Source of the DNA: Branchiostoma floridae
Lineage: Eukaryota; Chordata; Leptocardii; Amphioxiformes; Branchiostomatidae
NCBI RefSeq assembly: GCF_000003815.2
Contig: NC_049980.1
Span: 34,157,465-34,218,372 of the forward strand
Reading direction: 5' to 3'
DNA: 60,908 nucleotides
Shown here: in pieces, positions 24,001 to 35,371 of the stretch
How the letters are laid out: each line of letters begins with the position of its first letter
Position numbering within the stretch: the first letter of the stretch is position 1
Position numbers and translations under genes: made by a program
The notes under the pieces: model-generated
Told to the model about the DNA's origin: nothing
Seen by the model: the letters and a program-made list of their open reading frames with translations, nothing else
Databases searched by the model: none

Positions 24001-25329
24001 GCATTATCATTTCGTTATTCAGCCTTGGTGATAATTGTTGCAATTGATTTTTCGCTACAAGAGCACCATTTCTTGATAGATATCCCATTCGGAAACGTCC
24101 GAGGTGCAATAAATAATGCATATAATCCTGCGCTAGTGGCGTTAGTGACAAGGTGATTGTGTTTAGTACTGACGTGGTGCCCAGAGGCCAGCTAACGTAG
24201 GCAGGGATTGACTTACCCCCAAATACGGCATGTCGGCCAGCGGCGGCTCCTGTGAAGTCTTCTGCCGTTCGCGCGTTTGACGTCACAGTGCGTATTCTAG
24301 CGGCCTGGCCGTCAGTGGAACGGAAGTCGCCCGGGCTGGGGATTTCTGAAATAAGCACAAACGAACCTTTGGGAGTCGGAAATGTCGGAAGTGCTTTTTT
24401 AAACAGCAATAGAGTAACCCTATGTAGTTTGCTGATAAATAAATCGTGTAAACTGATGTTGTTGCCCGTGACATGACTAGTTATTGACCAGTTTGCTCTC
24501 CTGCCTTTCCAGACGGAAACATGCACTGCATAGAGATCCTGGACACGGGCGGCACGCACCAGTTTCCCGCCATGCAGGAGCTGAACATCAAGACTGCCCA
24601 CGGCTTCATCATCGTCTACTCCATCGACGATGCAGAGTCCTTCAAGGAGGCGCACAAACTGCGCAAGCTCGTCGTCAATGTCAAAGGTCAGTAGCCACAT
24701 CCACCATGTTTTACTGGTTATTTTCTAATAAGTCTGTTCATTGTTCCAACTGCGTCTGCGGGTTATATGTCAAAGGTTAATGCCCCTGACACATAAAAAC
24801 ATGTCTGGGCATGTATCAAGCAAGACAAGAACTGTTTACAAGTTAGGGGCCTTTACCTTTGACAAATTGTCCACAATGCATTTCGCTGAGCAAGCGCAGT
24901 TGAAACCAACAGCCCCCTTGTTGACAAACCTAAGTGTTTCTTTAGTTCCCTACCTGAACGCTGAATGCCGCCGGTTTTAACAGATGTGTTGTCCCTTCCT
25001 CCTCAGGTACAGAGAACATCCCTCTGGTGATGGTGGGGAACAAGTCGGACCTGGCCGTGGACAGGGAGGTGCAGAAAGACGAGGCCGTCACGGCGGCAAG
25101 AGAAGAATGGCGCTGCCCTTTTCTGGAGACCAGCGCCAAGTACAACCGGAACGTCTACGACATCTTCCTGGCCTTGTTAAACAGCGTGGAAACGTGCGAA
25201 AACAGAGACTCGAACAAACAGAAGGGTTCAGAAAAGAGAAGATCGAGCGCGTCGAAAACAATCAGCACGCTGAAGAAGCTCATCAGAAGCAGAGGAAACT
25301 CCTGTAATAACGACGACGTGTTCCACTAG
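20883..25329 (+). CDS. Ras-subfamily small GTPase (Rap/Di-Ras/RASD-like), three coding exons
   Basis: A spliced gene of 651 nt (exons 20883-21036, 24513-24686, 25007-25329) encodes 216 aa. All five G boxes are present: P-loop GAGGVGKS (14-21), switch I Thr in YEPTVEE (Thr39), DTGG (62-65), NKSD (121-124) and ETSAK (150-154). The residue matching Ras Gln61 is Thr66, as in Rap proteins; this usually means slow intrinsic GTP hydrolysis and need for a [14 protein letters not shown] resembles Di-Ras and RASD switch II. The C-terminus is basic ([17 protein letters not shown]) and ends NDDVFH, with no CAAX box, so prenylation is not expected; membrane contact, if any, could use the basic tail. The protein presumably cycles between GDP and GTP as a signalling switch. 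Met5 is an alternative start. The exact subfamily is undecided. Confidence 0.9.
21037..24512 (+). other. Large intron 2 of the Ras-like gene
   Basis: It has 3,476 bp with standard GT-AG ends. It contains a short direct repeat at 22565-22625 (GTGTCCT.GTGTATG.TAATCTCTCC twice) and few of the TIR elements that crowd the rest of the window. No internal exon is evident; the minus-strand frame at 23972-24700 is antisense to exon 3. Confidence 0.7.
24513..24686 (+). CDS. Ras-like gene, exon 3
   Basis: The acceptor CTGCCTTTCCAG ends at 24512 and the donor AAAG|GTCAGT follows 24686. Entry and exit are both after the first base of a codon, so the frame is kept. It encodes residues 52-109 with switch II ([11 protein letters not shown]). 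Confidence 0.9.
25007..25329 (+). CDS. Ras-like gene, exon 4 (terminal coding exon)
   Basis: The acceptor CCTTCCTCCTCAG ends at 25006; the stop TAG is at 25327-25329. It encodes residues 110-216, with NKSD, ETSAK and the basic tail without CAAX. Confidence 0.9.
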
Positions 25330-25658
25330 CCGGCAACAACGATAGCGCTTAGAGGACAATGATAACCTATCCGATTTTTCTACCTTGTGCGTTTGTATGC
25401 GGTGTCTCCAGCTAGGAAGCAGTGCGAGACGAAGTTTTTACAAGACGAAGTTACATGTAACATATTTTCTACTGAATTCGACAGATGTACATGTAAAATG
25501 TGTTGTTAGAGGCTTTGTTCTAAACATTGACCAGAACAAAAGTCAGTCGGACAGAGTTCATACTTGTCAGTGACGTAAAAAAGGAGTTTCGGAAGTGTAA
25601 ATGGTGTCATAATGATCTGTGCGTTTCCTACGACCACCGAGAACAGTTGATTGAAGCT

Positions 25659-25668
25659 GTATAATAAA
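25659..25668 (+). terminator. Candidate polyadenylation signal of the Ras-like gene
   Basis: AATAAA occurs in TGTATAATAAAATCAATC, about 330 bp after the stop codon, the first canonical hexamer downstream. The cleavage site itself cannot be seen. Confidence 0.5.
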
Positions 25669-25945
25669 ATCAATCATATCTGAAAATATATATTTTGTCA
25701 GTGTTGTCACTGTCGAAGTTTTCATCGCTAAGAATGAATGAATGAATGAATTATATTTCATTAAGGTGCCATACAAACGCCCAGCTCACGTGGGTTTTAA
25801 GACAAACAATAACATATAGTTTGCTTGAACAGATGATATTACAACATAAGTGAACATAATCAGTAACTGCTAAGATTTTTATGTATGAAATAATGCGGAA
25901 CCACAGAAGTGTGCTTTCTGTTGGCAGGGGTCACGATCTTCTGAA

Positions 25946-25974
25946 AGCAAGGAGGTTGAAAAAACCTCCTTGCT
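25946..25974. repeat. Perfect 12-bp stem hairpin
   Basis: AGCAAGGAGGTT and AACCTCCTTGCT are separated by about five bases, 0.6 kb beyond the Ras-like stop codon. Its function is unknown; it could be a tiny foldback remnant. Confidence 0.7.
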
Positions 25975-26439
25975 GAAAGATATAGCTCACAGCAGTCTTA
26001 TAAGTTACATCTACAAAAAACTATCTTGAAGTCTGGATAGTTTTTTTAAGAAGGTTTCCAAGTAAAATTTCAATCAGTTTAGGCCGCACAATCCGCCGTT
26101 TCTACAATATGGCCCATCTGCGAGCTGTACAAGCAGTCAACGACAAAACTCCCCCTTAAAACTGCATGGATTAATATAATAACACCCCTTTATTTGTGAA
26201 ATTACAAAATACTGAGGTATTTCATACACGCATTTACAAAAGACTACAGTCCAGAATTGTTCATGCCAAAATTATTCTTGTTGAAGTTCTTAGTCAAAGT
26301 CATGCAAATGAGATCGAACCGCAATCGTTTCCAAATGACAACTGACAATTAAACGACAAACTCGCGGATTTTACAAGGGGTATGAATAATTTCATTGCCA
26401 TCTATGTGAGAGGGTACCACATGTACATTACGACTGGTC

Positions 26440-27300
26440 AGTGAGTTCTGCATAGGACAAGTCTAAGGGGGGGGGGGGGGTCTGATGGGGGTTTTCATGT
26501 ACAAGCAGCATTAACGACTGGGATTATTCCTGTTAAAACCGCTCCATATTCTGAGTCCTAAGCAAAAAACCCTCCTACGATTAGTTAGAGGGGGCGTTCT
26601 GATAGGGAAGTTCATATCCAAGCAGCATTAACAAGTGCGGTTATGTTTGTCCCTGGATAAAGAAATGAATGGAATGAAATTATTCAGATACTACGCAAAT
26701 AACCCCTCCCAGTGATCTATGGGAGGGTCACGTGGGGGTTACCAGTATGTCGTAACCTTCCTGTAGAACCTGAGAGGTAAAGGCTTGCCCTTTTGAGGTT
26801 CCCAGGAAAGTTGTTTGTCAGACAAAATAGAAACAGCCAAAAGATTACAATTTTGCCCCCTAAGACCTGCAATATTACATCCATCCTATTGGTCAAAGCA
26901 TACACCCATTAACTAGCCCCGGGACCGTTCATTAATGCAGACAGGGTCCCGTGGACTACGTCACACCATGGAAGCGGTTTTGTGCTAACCTGGGCCCCGA
27001 TCTGTCCCTTCTGTGCGTCAGCAAGTAACGTTAATTGATACGGACAGGGTCTCATGGACTACGTCACACAGTGAAGGCGGTTTAACGCTAGTTAACCTTT
27101 ATCCTATACCCTACCTACCTACCTACGTTGTCCCCTGACCTCCAGGTCGTTGGGGGCACAAGATAGCCATGGAGACAGAGAATTGTCGCCAGTATCCAAT
27201 GTATTCTAAAAACGGTATCTACGGATATCATGTTAATGGACGGTGGTTTCAAATTGCAACGTTTTCACAATTCTGCAGTTTGAAACCATCTTACGTCGAC
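26440..27300. repeat. Short duplications and TIR-element remnants
   Basis: Two copies of a segment containing AAGCAGCATTAACRA lie at 26460-26520 and 26590-26640. Two copies of GCAGACAGGGTC.C.TGGACT ACGTCACAC lie at 26935-26975 and 27035-27075. 27080-27300 resembles the TTCACCTTTATC-type TIR element seen at 43487-43690 (shared GACGGTGGTTTCAAA). No gene is seen. Confidence 0.6.
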
Positions 27301-27984
27301 TATCGTAGCGTCACCATTCATCCGTTCCGTCACTCCCTAACCGACCTTCTTACCCTCATACCTCATGATCAACAGGCGGGAAGGGAGAGAGATTTTTTTT
27401 TTTTTACATTTAGATTGGTGTTTTCAGATGCGTTATTGCTGGAATAAGAAACCATTGTGCAAGCCTGTCCAAAAAGCTTAGTCTTTGCTGCTCACACTCT
27501 ACAGGGCCTGGGTATAGCGGGAGTTTGTGATAAGAAATTAAAAGCGAGAGATTTGGGATCTATAGCAGAGATTAAGTGCCATAATCGTGGTTCTAACATG
27601 GCTATTGCTAGTCTCTGGCCTGCGAAAGAGACCTTCCTCAACTCACAGCTCATTGCCAACCGAACCACAGGTGGGAGGGGAGAGAGAATTCTAATTTGGT
27701 ATTTTCAGATGCGTTACAGCTGGAAGATGAAATCACTGGAAGCATGTCTAGACAGCTTAATATTTGCTGCCCATACTCAATCTTGGTTACTGCCAGTCTC
27801 TGGCGACCTGAGTCTTGTTCTGTACATTTTTTATATCACTGTCCATTCTTACTCCCTAACTCCCAACCGGCGAAGGAGACCTTCCTCACCTCACAGCTCA
27901 TTCACAACCGAACCACGGTGGGAAGGGAGAGATAATTCTAGCTGGCATTTTCAGATGCGTTATAGCTGGAATACCCAATCTTAG

Positions 27985-28282
27985 GATACCGATAGGATGC
28001 TGATAGGTTACCGATAGGATGCTGATAGGTTACCGATAGGATGCTGATAGGTTACTGATAGGTTACTGATAGGTTACTGATAGGATACTGATAGGTTACC
28101 GATAGGATGCTGATAGGTTACCGATAGGATGCTGATAGGTTACCGATAGGATACTGATAGGTTACTGATAGGTTACCGATAGGATACTGATAGGATACTG
28201 ATAGGTTACCGATAGGATGCTGATAGGTTACCGATAGGATACTGATAGGTTACCGATAGGATACTGATAGGTTACCGACAGG
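27985..28282. repeat. 11/22-bp minisatellite
   Basis: Units of GATAGGTTACC and GATAGGATGCT alternate for about 300 bp (consensus GATAGGWTNCT). Confidence 0.95.
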
Positions 28283-28284
28283 AT

Positions 28285-28660
28285 GCAATTTACGTCATTG
28301 CACGGGGAATGATGCACTTCTCAAGCCTGCCCAGCTAAGGAACAATGACTCCCTGCTTTTGAAAACTCCGACGGGGTCGCAGGTATCTGCTGACCCGGTT
28401 AAATAGAACGTTAGACTCGAGAAGCCGAAAGATTAACCCTCGTTTCTTCTAGGATACCCTCTTAAATCTAGATGCGTCATGGGAGGGGAAATTGGATACT
28501 TCTCATACGGACCCAGATAAATAACAATATCTACCCTAATATAACACTTTTGACATGGCCGCAGATCTTTTCTGACCTGTTTTGATCGAATTTTAAACTC
28601 GGAAATTCGTATATATGTATTGTGGTGGCGCTAATATTAATTGATAACTTGAGTGCGTCA
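28285..28660. repeat. Diverged tandem monomers of about 180 bp
   Basis: CACTTCTCAAGCCTGCCCAG at 28313 and TACTTCTCATACGGACCCAG at 28495 start equivalent positions of adjacent monomers. Each has TGCGTCAT upstream and a TTTCTGACC...TAGACTCG-like half downstream. The same pair recurs at 31862-32225 and 33487-33860; a single half is at 35040-35150. Confidence 0.6.
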
Positions 28661-30128
28661 CCACTACGTCTGTCATGTCCGTCAAAGTGAATGTAACTCG
28701 GAAAAATTAAGCCTTTGTTACTTCAGGGATACAATGTACCATAAACTGCGTTGAATGATACGATAACTGTCCAATACGTCATTACAAGGAAGATGTATTC
28801 ATCTTCAAACATGCTGATAAAAACAAAATCTCAGAACAATCTCAGAAGGCCAGACTGTGTTTGTCTTGTGAAGGGCAGTAAGAAAATGGGACCTGATCGG
28901 GATAGCAATGACGTGCGGGCAGCGTAACATCATCGTCATGCGGATTTTCTGTGCCATATCTGTATCTGTATCTGTATCTGTATCTGTATAGCCCGTGCAA
29001 CAACCCTTCTGGGATACGGTGTACCATCAAAATCAAACTGCGTTAGATGCTACGATAGCTGTTGGATGCGTCATTACAAGGAAGATGTATTCATCTTCAA
29101 ACATGCCGGGAAAAACATAATCTCAGAACAATCTCAGAAGGCCAGACGGTGTTTGTCTTGTGAAGGGCAGTATGAAAATGGGACCTGATCGGGATAGCAA
29201 TGGCGTGCGGGCAGCGTAACATCACCATCACTATAGTTGTGAGGAATATCAATATAAATCTATAGTTGTGATCCATAATCTTGGTTCTAACATGATTACT
29301 GCTAGTCTCTGGCGACCTGCGTCTTGTACTGTGCATTTGTGCGTCGCTGACCATTATTTCTGTCACTCCTAACTGGCAAGAAGACCCTCCTCACGCCTCA
29401 TCACCAACCGAACCACAGGCGGGAAGGGAGAGAAAATTCTAGTCTACTTTTAGCTTGGTGTTTTGAGATGCGTTATTGCTGGAATAAGAAACCGCTGTGC
29501 AAGCCTGTCTACACCTACACCGGGTATGACGTTAGTTTGGCTGTGTGAACAAATTGAAAGCGGGAGTTTTGGAATCTATATATATAGAGAGCAGAGATTG
29601 TGAGACACAATCTTGGTTACTGCCAGTCTCTGGCGACACGCGTCGTGCTCTGTACATGTTGTGCGTCACCGTCCATTCTTTCTGTCACTCTCTAACCGGC
29701 GAAGGAGACCTTCCTCACCTCACAGCTCATTACCAACCGAACCACGGTGGGAAGGGAGAGAGAATTCTATTCTACTTTTAGCTTGGTGTTTTGAGATGCG
29801 TTATTGCTGGAATAAGAAAGCGTTGTGCAAGCCTGTCCAGATCTACACGGGGTATGCCGGGAGTTTGGCGGGAGGATGTGTGAACAAATTGAAAGCGGGA
29901 GTTTTGGAATCTATAGCAGAGATTGTGAGACACAAGCTTGGTTACTGCCAGTCCCTGGCGACCTACGTCGTGCTCTGTACATGATGTGCGTCAGTGTCCA
30001 TTCCCTCTGCCACCCCCTCACCGGCGGACCATCTTACCTCGCAGCTCATTATCAATAATAATAATAATCAATCGAACCACAGGCGGGAACCTAGAGAGAA
30101 TTATATTTTACCTTCAGCTTGGCGTTTT

Positions 30129-30218
30129 CATCCAACGCACGGTCCCCGAACGGCACTAGCAAACTGCTCCCAATAGGGAGGACCGCCAGCGCCTTGGGGG
30201 ACCGTGCGTAGGAGGATG
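30129..30218. mobile_element. 90-bp TIR element with 8-bp target duplication
   Basis: The ends CATCCAACGCACGGTCCCC and GGGGGACCGTGCGTAGGAGG ATG are inverted copies with a small mismatch. The element interrupts a cassette that normally reads GGCGTTTTCAGATGCG, and GGCGTTTT is present on both sides (30121-30128 and 30219-30226). This shows a true insertion. An 8-bp duplication is typical of hAT-type transposition. Confidence 0.85.
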
Positions 30219-30654
30219 GGCGTTTTCAGATGCGCTATTGCTGGAATAAGACACCATTCAGCCTGTCCATTCAGCTCAGTCTTCGCTACCCACACTCTAC
30301 AGGGGATGGGTATAGCGGGACGTTGTGCTAACAGCTTGAAAGAGGGAGTTTTGGGGTCTATGTAGGACAATCTTTTTCTTGGTTACTGCCAGTCTCTGGC
30401 GACCTGAGTCTTGCTCTGTACATTGAGGAGGTTCTATTTTACTTTTAGCTTGGCGTTTTCAGGTACGTTATTGCTGAAATCATTGATCACGCCAGAAATC
30501 ATTGTTCACGCCTGTTCAGGCAGATTAAACTCTCTGCTGCCCATACGCTCATTACAAAATGTTTTTCCAAAAGGCCTAGCTTTACGGTAGGTTGCGTTCA
30601 ATAGACGAAACAAATTAATGTCAGACTTCAAAATAAGCTGCTCGTTTTTAAAGC

Positions 30655-31796
30655 TAGGAGCACAACCCGCCGTACGTGCAAATACGTGCCGTCTACGTGC
30701 CAAAACATGGGCAATCTTTTGGGATCCATAAGTGGTAATACCCCCCTCACAATAGGCGCGATTCGATCGGAAGACTAGTTTACGAACTCTGAATGACATT
30801 TTCGTGAGTAAGACGTCCGGTGTTCTCACGATCATCTTGCGATTTTTACGGATCGCCGGCAGTTTTCAGGAGTCTTACGACGGTCGCGGTGCAGCGAAAC
30901 ATGTTCTTAACATATGCGACTAGTCGAAGGAAATCTCCAAAATCGCACAGCTCGTTACCGAGTCGCAGATTGTGCGTACAAATCGTGCGTACCTTGCAAG
31001 GGTATCGGTCAATAGTCTTGCGTCAATCCAACGATTGAAGACCGATAGGCGAGCAAAGACATAGTTATTAATCATCGAGCGCAAATCGGATGGCGAACGC
31101 CCGTCAGTTGGGCAACGTTCGGGCGACGTTCGCCCGACTTCCGTTTGTTTACAAATATTGAATTTCTGGGAATGTGAGGGTAATTCTAACATTGTGGCCC
31201 TGTGGCAGTATGTAGGCTGGCTTTGTGACACACTTTCTTTTCTTGCGTCATTTCTATTATGCCCGCGCATTCCATTCATTGGTTAAAAAGATTACGACAA
31301 CAAAATAAGCAACATTTATTGATCTCTTGCCTTTTTTGAGGAACGTTTTGTGTTACCTTGTCCGCGTGCAAGAGGTCATGGGAGGTTTATTATCATAGAT
31401 TTATTCACCGTCGATCTCACGAGCCTCGCGTATATGTGAGAGGGACAGTTTTGAGGCGAAAAATACGGAAGACCATCTTAAGATCTTAAAATCAGCCGAC
31501 CTTCCTGCGATCGCGAAGAACGTCCGAAGATCGTATATAATGTGAGGGGGGTATAAGTACCGCCTCCGTGCGAACTCGTAGGGAATCCGACGGATTTTGG
31601 AGCACGCAGACTAGACACGCCGTAGAACTTTACGTGCAGGCAAAACTTTTTGTGCCATCGGGCTGCGGATTCGCCACCCATACGTGCCAGTACGGGCGAC
31701 GCGCCTACAGCCTGAACGTTTTCAGAAATACGTGGCGGACGTGGTCTCCCAAAAAAGCGTAAGAACAAATTTCACGTACGGCGGGTTGTGCCCTTA
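30655..31796. mobile_element. Outer TIR element, about 1.14 kb, carrying a nested insertion
   Basis: The left end GAGCACAACCCGCCGTACGT G and the right end CACGTACGGCGGGTTGTGCC C are inverted copies. The flanking cassette is continuous in the unoccupied copies at 33180-33430. Another TIR element (30739-31553) lies inside. No transposase is recognisable. Confidence 0.75.
30739..31553. mobile_element. PIF/Harbinger-like TIR element, 815 bp, non-autonomous
   Basis: The ends TACCCCCCTCACA and TGTGAGGGGGGTA are inverted copies, flanked by TAA on both sides (30736-30738 and 31554-31556). A 3-bp TWA duplication is the PIF/Harbinger hallmark. The same termini bound the 188-bp element at 35184-35371. 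The small frames inside do not resemble a transposase. Confidence 0.8.
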
Positions 31797-32865
31797 GCAC
31801 TTTGACGGGGTCACTGGGCTTTTTCTTCCCCTTGGGATCTCAGACTCGGAAAAATCAGTGATAGGATGCAATTTACTATCAGATGCGTCATTGCACGGGG
31901 AATGATGCACTTTTCAAGCCTGCCCAGCTCAGTAACAATGACTCCCTGCTTTTGAAAACTCCGACGGGGTCGCAGGTATCTGCTGACCCGGTTAAATAGA
32001 ATGTTAGACTCGAAAAGCAGATAGATTAACCCTCGTTTCTTCTGGGATACCTTTTACATCTAAATACGTCATAGGAGGGAAAATTGGATACTTCTCAAAT
32101 TGCTCAGATAAATAACAACATCTCCCTGCTTTTAAAACGTTCAACATGGTCGCAAATCTTTTCTGACCCATTTTGATCGAATTTCACACTTGATATCAAT
32201 CGTTACTTCAGGGATAGAATATACCATCGAACTGGTGTCGTCAATAAGGTAAGTCCTTTCGAAGAAAACAGGGGGAAGTCTGTTGTAACAAACGTTACCG
32301 GTAATGTTGGTTACCTGCCCTGTAAAACATTACCAATGGGACCGAGAATATTAAGTTGCCATTTTTGGCTATGGTTAAAAGAGGAATTTTCCTAAACAAC
32401 TAGGTAGTTTTCGCCGAAAATAAAGCCGATTTGTTTTTCGACCAAAAATATGTCATTTTTTACATTTCAATGAAAACCGAGTGCACTATTCATTCTTTCC
32501 CTCACCGTCAAAGGAGACCTTTCTACCCTCACACCTCATTACCAACCGAACCACAGGCGGGAAGGCAGAGATGATTCTATTCTACTTTTAGCTTGGTGTT
32601 CTGAGATACGTTATTGCTGGAATAAGAAAACGTTGTCACCGGCAAGCCTGCCCAGACCTACACTGGGTATGTCGGGAGTTTGGCGGGAGGCTGTGTGAAC
32701 AACATGGGAGTTTTGGGAATCTATAGCAGAGAATGTGACACAATCTTGGTCACTGCCAGTCTCTGGCGACCTGCGCCTTGCTCTGTACGTTTTGCGCGTC
32801 ACTGTCCATTCTTTCTGTCATATCCAACCGGCGAAGGACACCATGAATAAGCGTTAAGTTATAGA

Positions 32866-32955
32866 ACGATAAGCGTTAAGTTATAGAACTGTAGTTATGT
32901 AGATGCCATACTTTGTACCCCGTACAATTGTTGTGTAATAAAACTATATTGAATT
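32866..32955 (+). repeat. Dispersed repeat 3' end, also at 59897
   Basis: AGCGTTAAGTTATAGAACTG, GTAGATGCCATACTTTGTAC and CAATTGTTGTGTAATAAAAC are shared almost base for base with 59897-59985. A diverged relative lies at 50745-50860. It probably represents the 3' end of a retrotransposed element. Confidence 0.75.
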
Positions 32956-34118
32956 TCCCCGCCTCACACCTCATTATCCAACAAAACCACATTTTACTTT
33001 CAGCTTGGCGTTTTCAGATGCGTTATTGCTGAAAAAAGAAATCACTGTACTGTGCACGCCTGTCCAGGCAGATTAATCTCTCTGCTGCCCACAATCTCAT
33101 TACATCATGCCTTTCTACTGGAAGGACTAGTTTTATGGTAGGCTGCCTTCAATAGACGAAACAAATTAATGTCAGACTTCAAAATAATCTCCTCGTTAAA
33201 ACCCTGTTTTCTGATGACCCCGGACTTGTTCTGCGCACTAAAATAATAATAATCAAGTTTATTGCAAATTCTTGCCCGTGGGCTAATTGCAGGTAACGTT
33301 AACATAAAAGATTCAAACAGTGTAAAAACAATATCACAAGTGTCTACTCTAATCTAAAACTACATAATAAGTGCGTCATCATTTTCTCGTTACGCCAACT
33401 TCCAGCTTGGAAACTTCACACAGGGTCACTGGGCCTTTCTTCCACTTGGGATCTCAGACTAGGAAAAAACAGTCCTAGGTTACTAATGGGATGCAATGTA
33501 CCATTTGAATGCGTCATTCCATTCTCAAACGCGTGGACAAGTCAGTATATATATCAACAACGCCCTGCTTTGAAAACCCCGACAGGCTCGCAGAAATTTC
33601 TGACACAGTAAAATCGAATTTTAGACTCGGAAAGCCGAAAGATTAGCCCTCAGTTCTTCTAGGATACCGTTTTAAATCTAACTGCGTCATGGGAGAGGAA
33701 ATTGGATACTTCTCAAACGTACCCAGATAAATAAGAACATTTCCTGCTTTAAAACCTTTAATATGACCGCTGATCTTTTCTGACCTATTTTGATTGAATT
33801 TCAGACTCAATATTAATCTTAGTTTCTTCTGGAATACGATGTACATCAAAATCAAACTGCGTTAAATGCTACGACAACTGTCGCATGCGTCACTACAAGG
33901 AAGATGTATTCATATTCAAACATGCTCAGAAGAAAAACATAATCTCAGAACAATCTCAGACAATCAGACGGTGTTTGTCTTGTGAAGGGCAGTATGAAAA
34001 TGGGACCTGATCGGGATAGCAATGACGTGCGGGCAGCGTAACATCATCGTCATGCGGATTTTTGTGCAATATCTGTATCTGTATCTGTATCTGTATCCGT
34101 ATCTGTATCTGTATCTGT

Positions 34119-34742
34119 ATAGCCGGTATAACCGCCCTTCGGCGTAACACACCAGCTTCTGTATCTGTATCTATATAGCCGGTATAACCGCCCTTCGGCG
34201 TAACACACCAGCTTCTGTATCTGTATCTATATAGCCGGTATAACCGCCCTTCGGCGTAACACACCAGCTTCTGTATCTGTATCTATATAGCCGGTATAAC
34301 CGCCCTTCGGCGTAACACACCAGCTTCTGTATCTGTATCTATATAGCCGGTATAACCGCCCTTCGGCGTAACACACCAGCTTCTGTTTCTGTATCTATAT
34401 AGCCGGTATAACCGCCCTTCGGCGTAACACACCAGCTTCTGTATCTGTATCTATATAGCCGGTATAACCGCCCTTCGGCGTAACACACCAGCTTCTGTAT
34501 CTGTATCTATATAGCCGGTATAACCGCCCTCGGCGTAACACACCAGCTTCTGTATCTGTATCTATATAGCCGGTATAACCGCCCTTCGGCGTAACACACC
34601 AGCTTCTGTATCTGTATCTATATAGCCGGTATAACCGCCCTTCGGCGTAACACACCAGCTTCTGTATCTGTATCTATATAGCCGGTATAACCGCCCTTCG
34701 GCGTAACACACCAGCTTCTGTATCTGTATCTATATAGCCGGT
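34119..34742. repeat. 56-bp minisatellite, about 11 copies
   Basis: The unit is CTTCTGTATCTGTATCTATA, TAGCCGGTATAACCGCCCTT, CGGCGTAACACACCAG. It grows out of a (TATCTG)n microsatellite at 34068-34118; comparable (TATCTG)n tracts lie at 28955-28990 and 60205-60245. Long minus-strand frames here are repeat products. Confidence 0.96.
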
Positions 34743-35183
34743 GAAAGACCTGTCACGCCTAATATTTGCACATCTCTCTACGAAGTAAAGCTAATCTTAG
34801 GCTCCATGTCAGCGCCACTTACAGTCTTAGCTCTAATTCTCGACCCATAGTTTTGGAACCCGTGGTGCAATTCAACTGCTTCGCCATTAGAACCAGATTC
34901 CGTTTGCCCCAGGCTCGGACCCAGCTCGGGCATGTTGTAAGGATGTAAGGGATCGCACTCGTCATTTTGGATGGTGACGTAAAACTGCAGCTGCGTGCAT
35001 ACCGGATTGCCCATGTCGTCCATAAAATCAAGTCGGTGTTGCCTTACAACATCTCCCTGCTTTGAATCTTAAACACGGTCGCTGATCTTTCCTGACCCAT
35101 TTCGATCGAATTTCACACTCGATATTAATCCTTTGTTACTTCAGGGATACAGAAACCCAGAGGCCAGCGGCTCGGACATGTTA

Positions 35184-35371
35184 TACCCCCCTCACATTAG
35201 GCAAAAATCGATCGGACGACGAGTTTGCGAGCTCTAAATACGAGGAGGTATGACCCTGCTGCCGAGAAGAAATGGCAGAGTTCCATCTTTCCCGCCAGAG
35301 TCATGCCTCCTCGTAATTCAGTGCTCACAGACTCATCGTCCGATCGATTTTCGCCTAATGTGAGGGGGGTA
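35184..35371. mobile_element. PIF/Harbinger-like miniature TIR element, 188 bp
   Basis: The termini TACCCCCCTCACATTAGGC and CCTAATGTGAGGGGGGTA extend into AAAATCGATCGGACGA and its inverse. TTA flanks both sides (35181-35183 and 35372-35374). It belongs to the same family as 30739-31553. Confidence 0.88.

Noticed and set aside
23972-24700. 242-codon minus-strand open frame, the longest in the window
   Set aside because: Its beginning is exactly antisense to exon 3 of the Ras-like gene, and the rest runs through intron 2. High GC in the exon keeps the opposite frame open.
27457-27984. 175-codon ORF
   Set aside because: It spans two copies of the dispersed cassette, and the same sequence is frame-broken in the other copies, so it is not under coding constraint.
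33956-34655. Tyrosine/arginine-rich repeat ORF (LYRLYRYRYRSW)
   Set aside because: Translation of the 56-bp minisatellite and a (TATCTG)n microsatellite.
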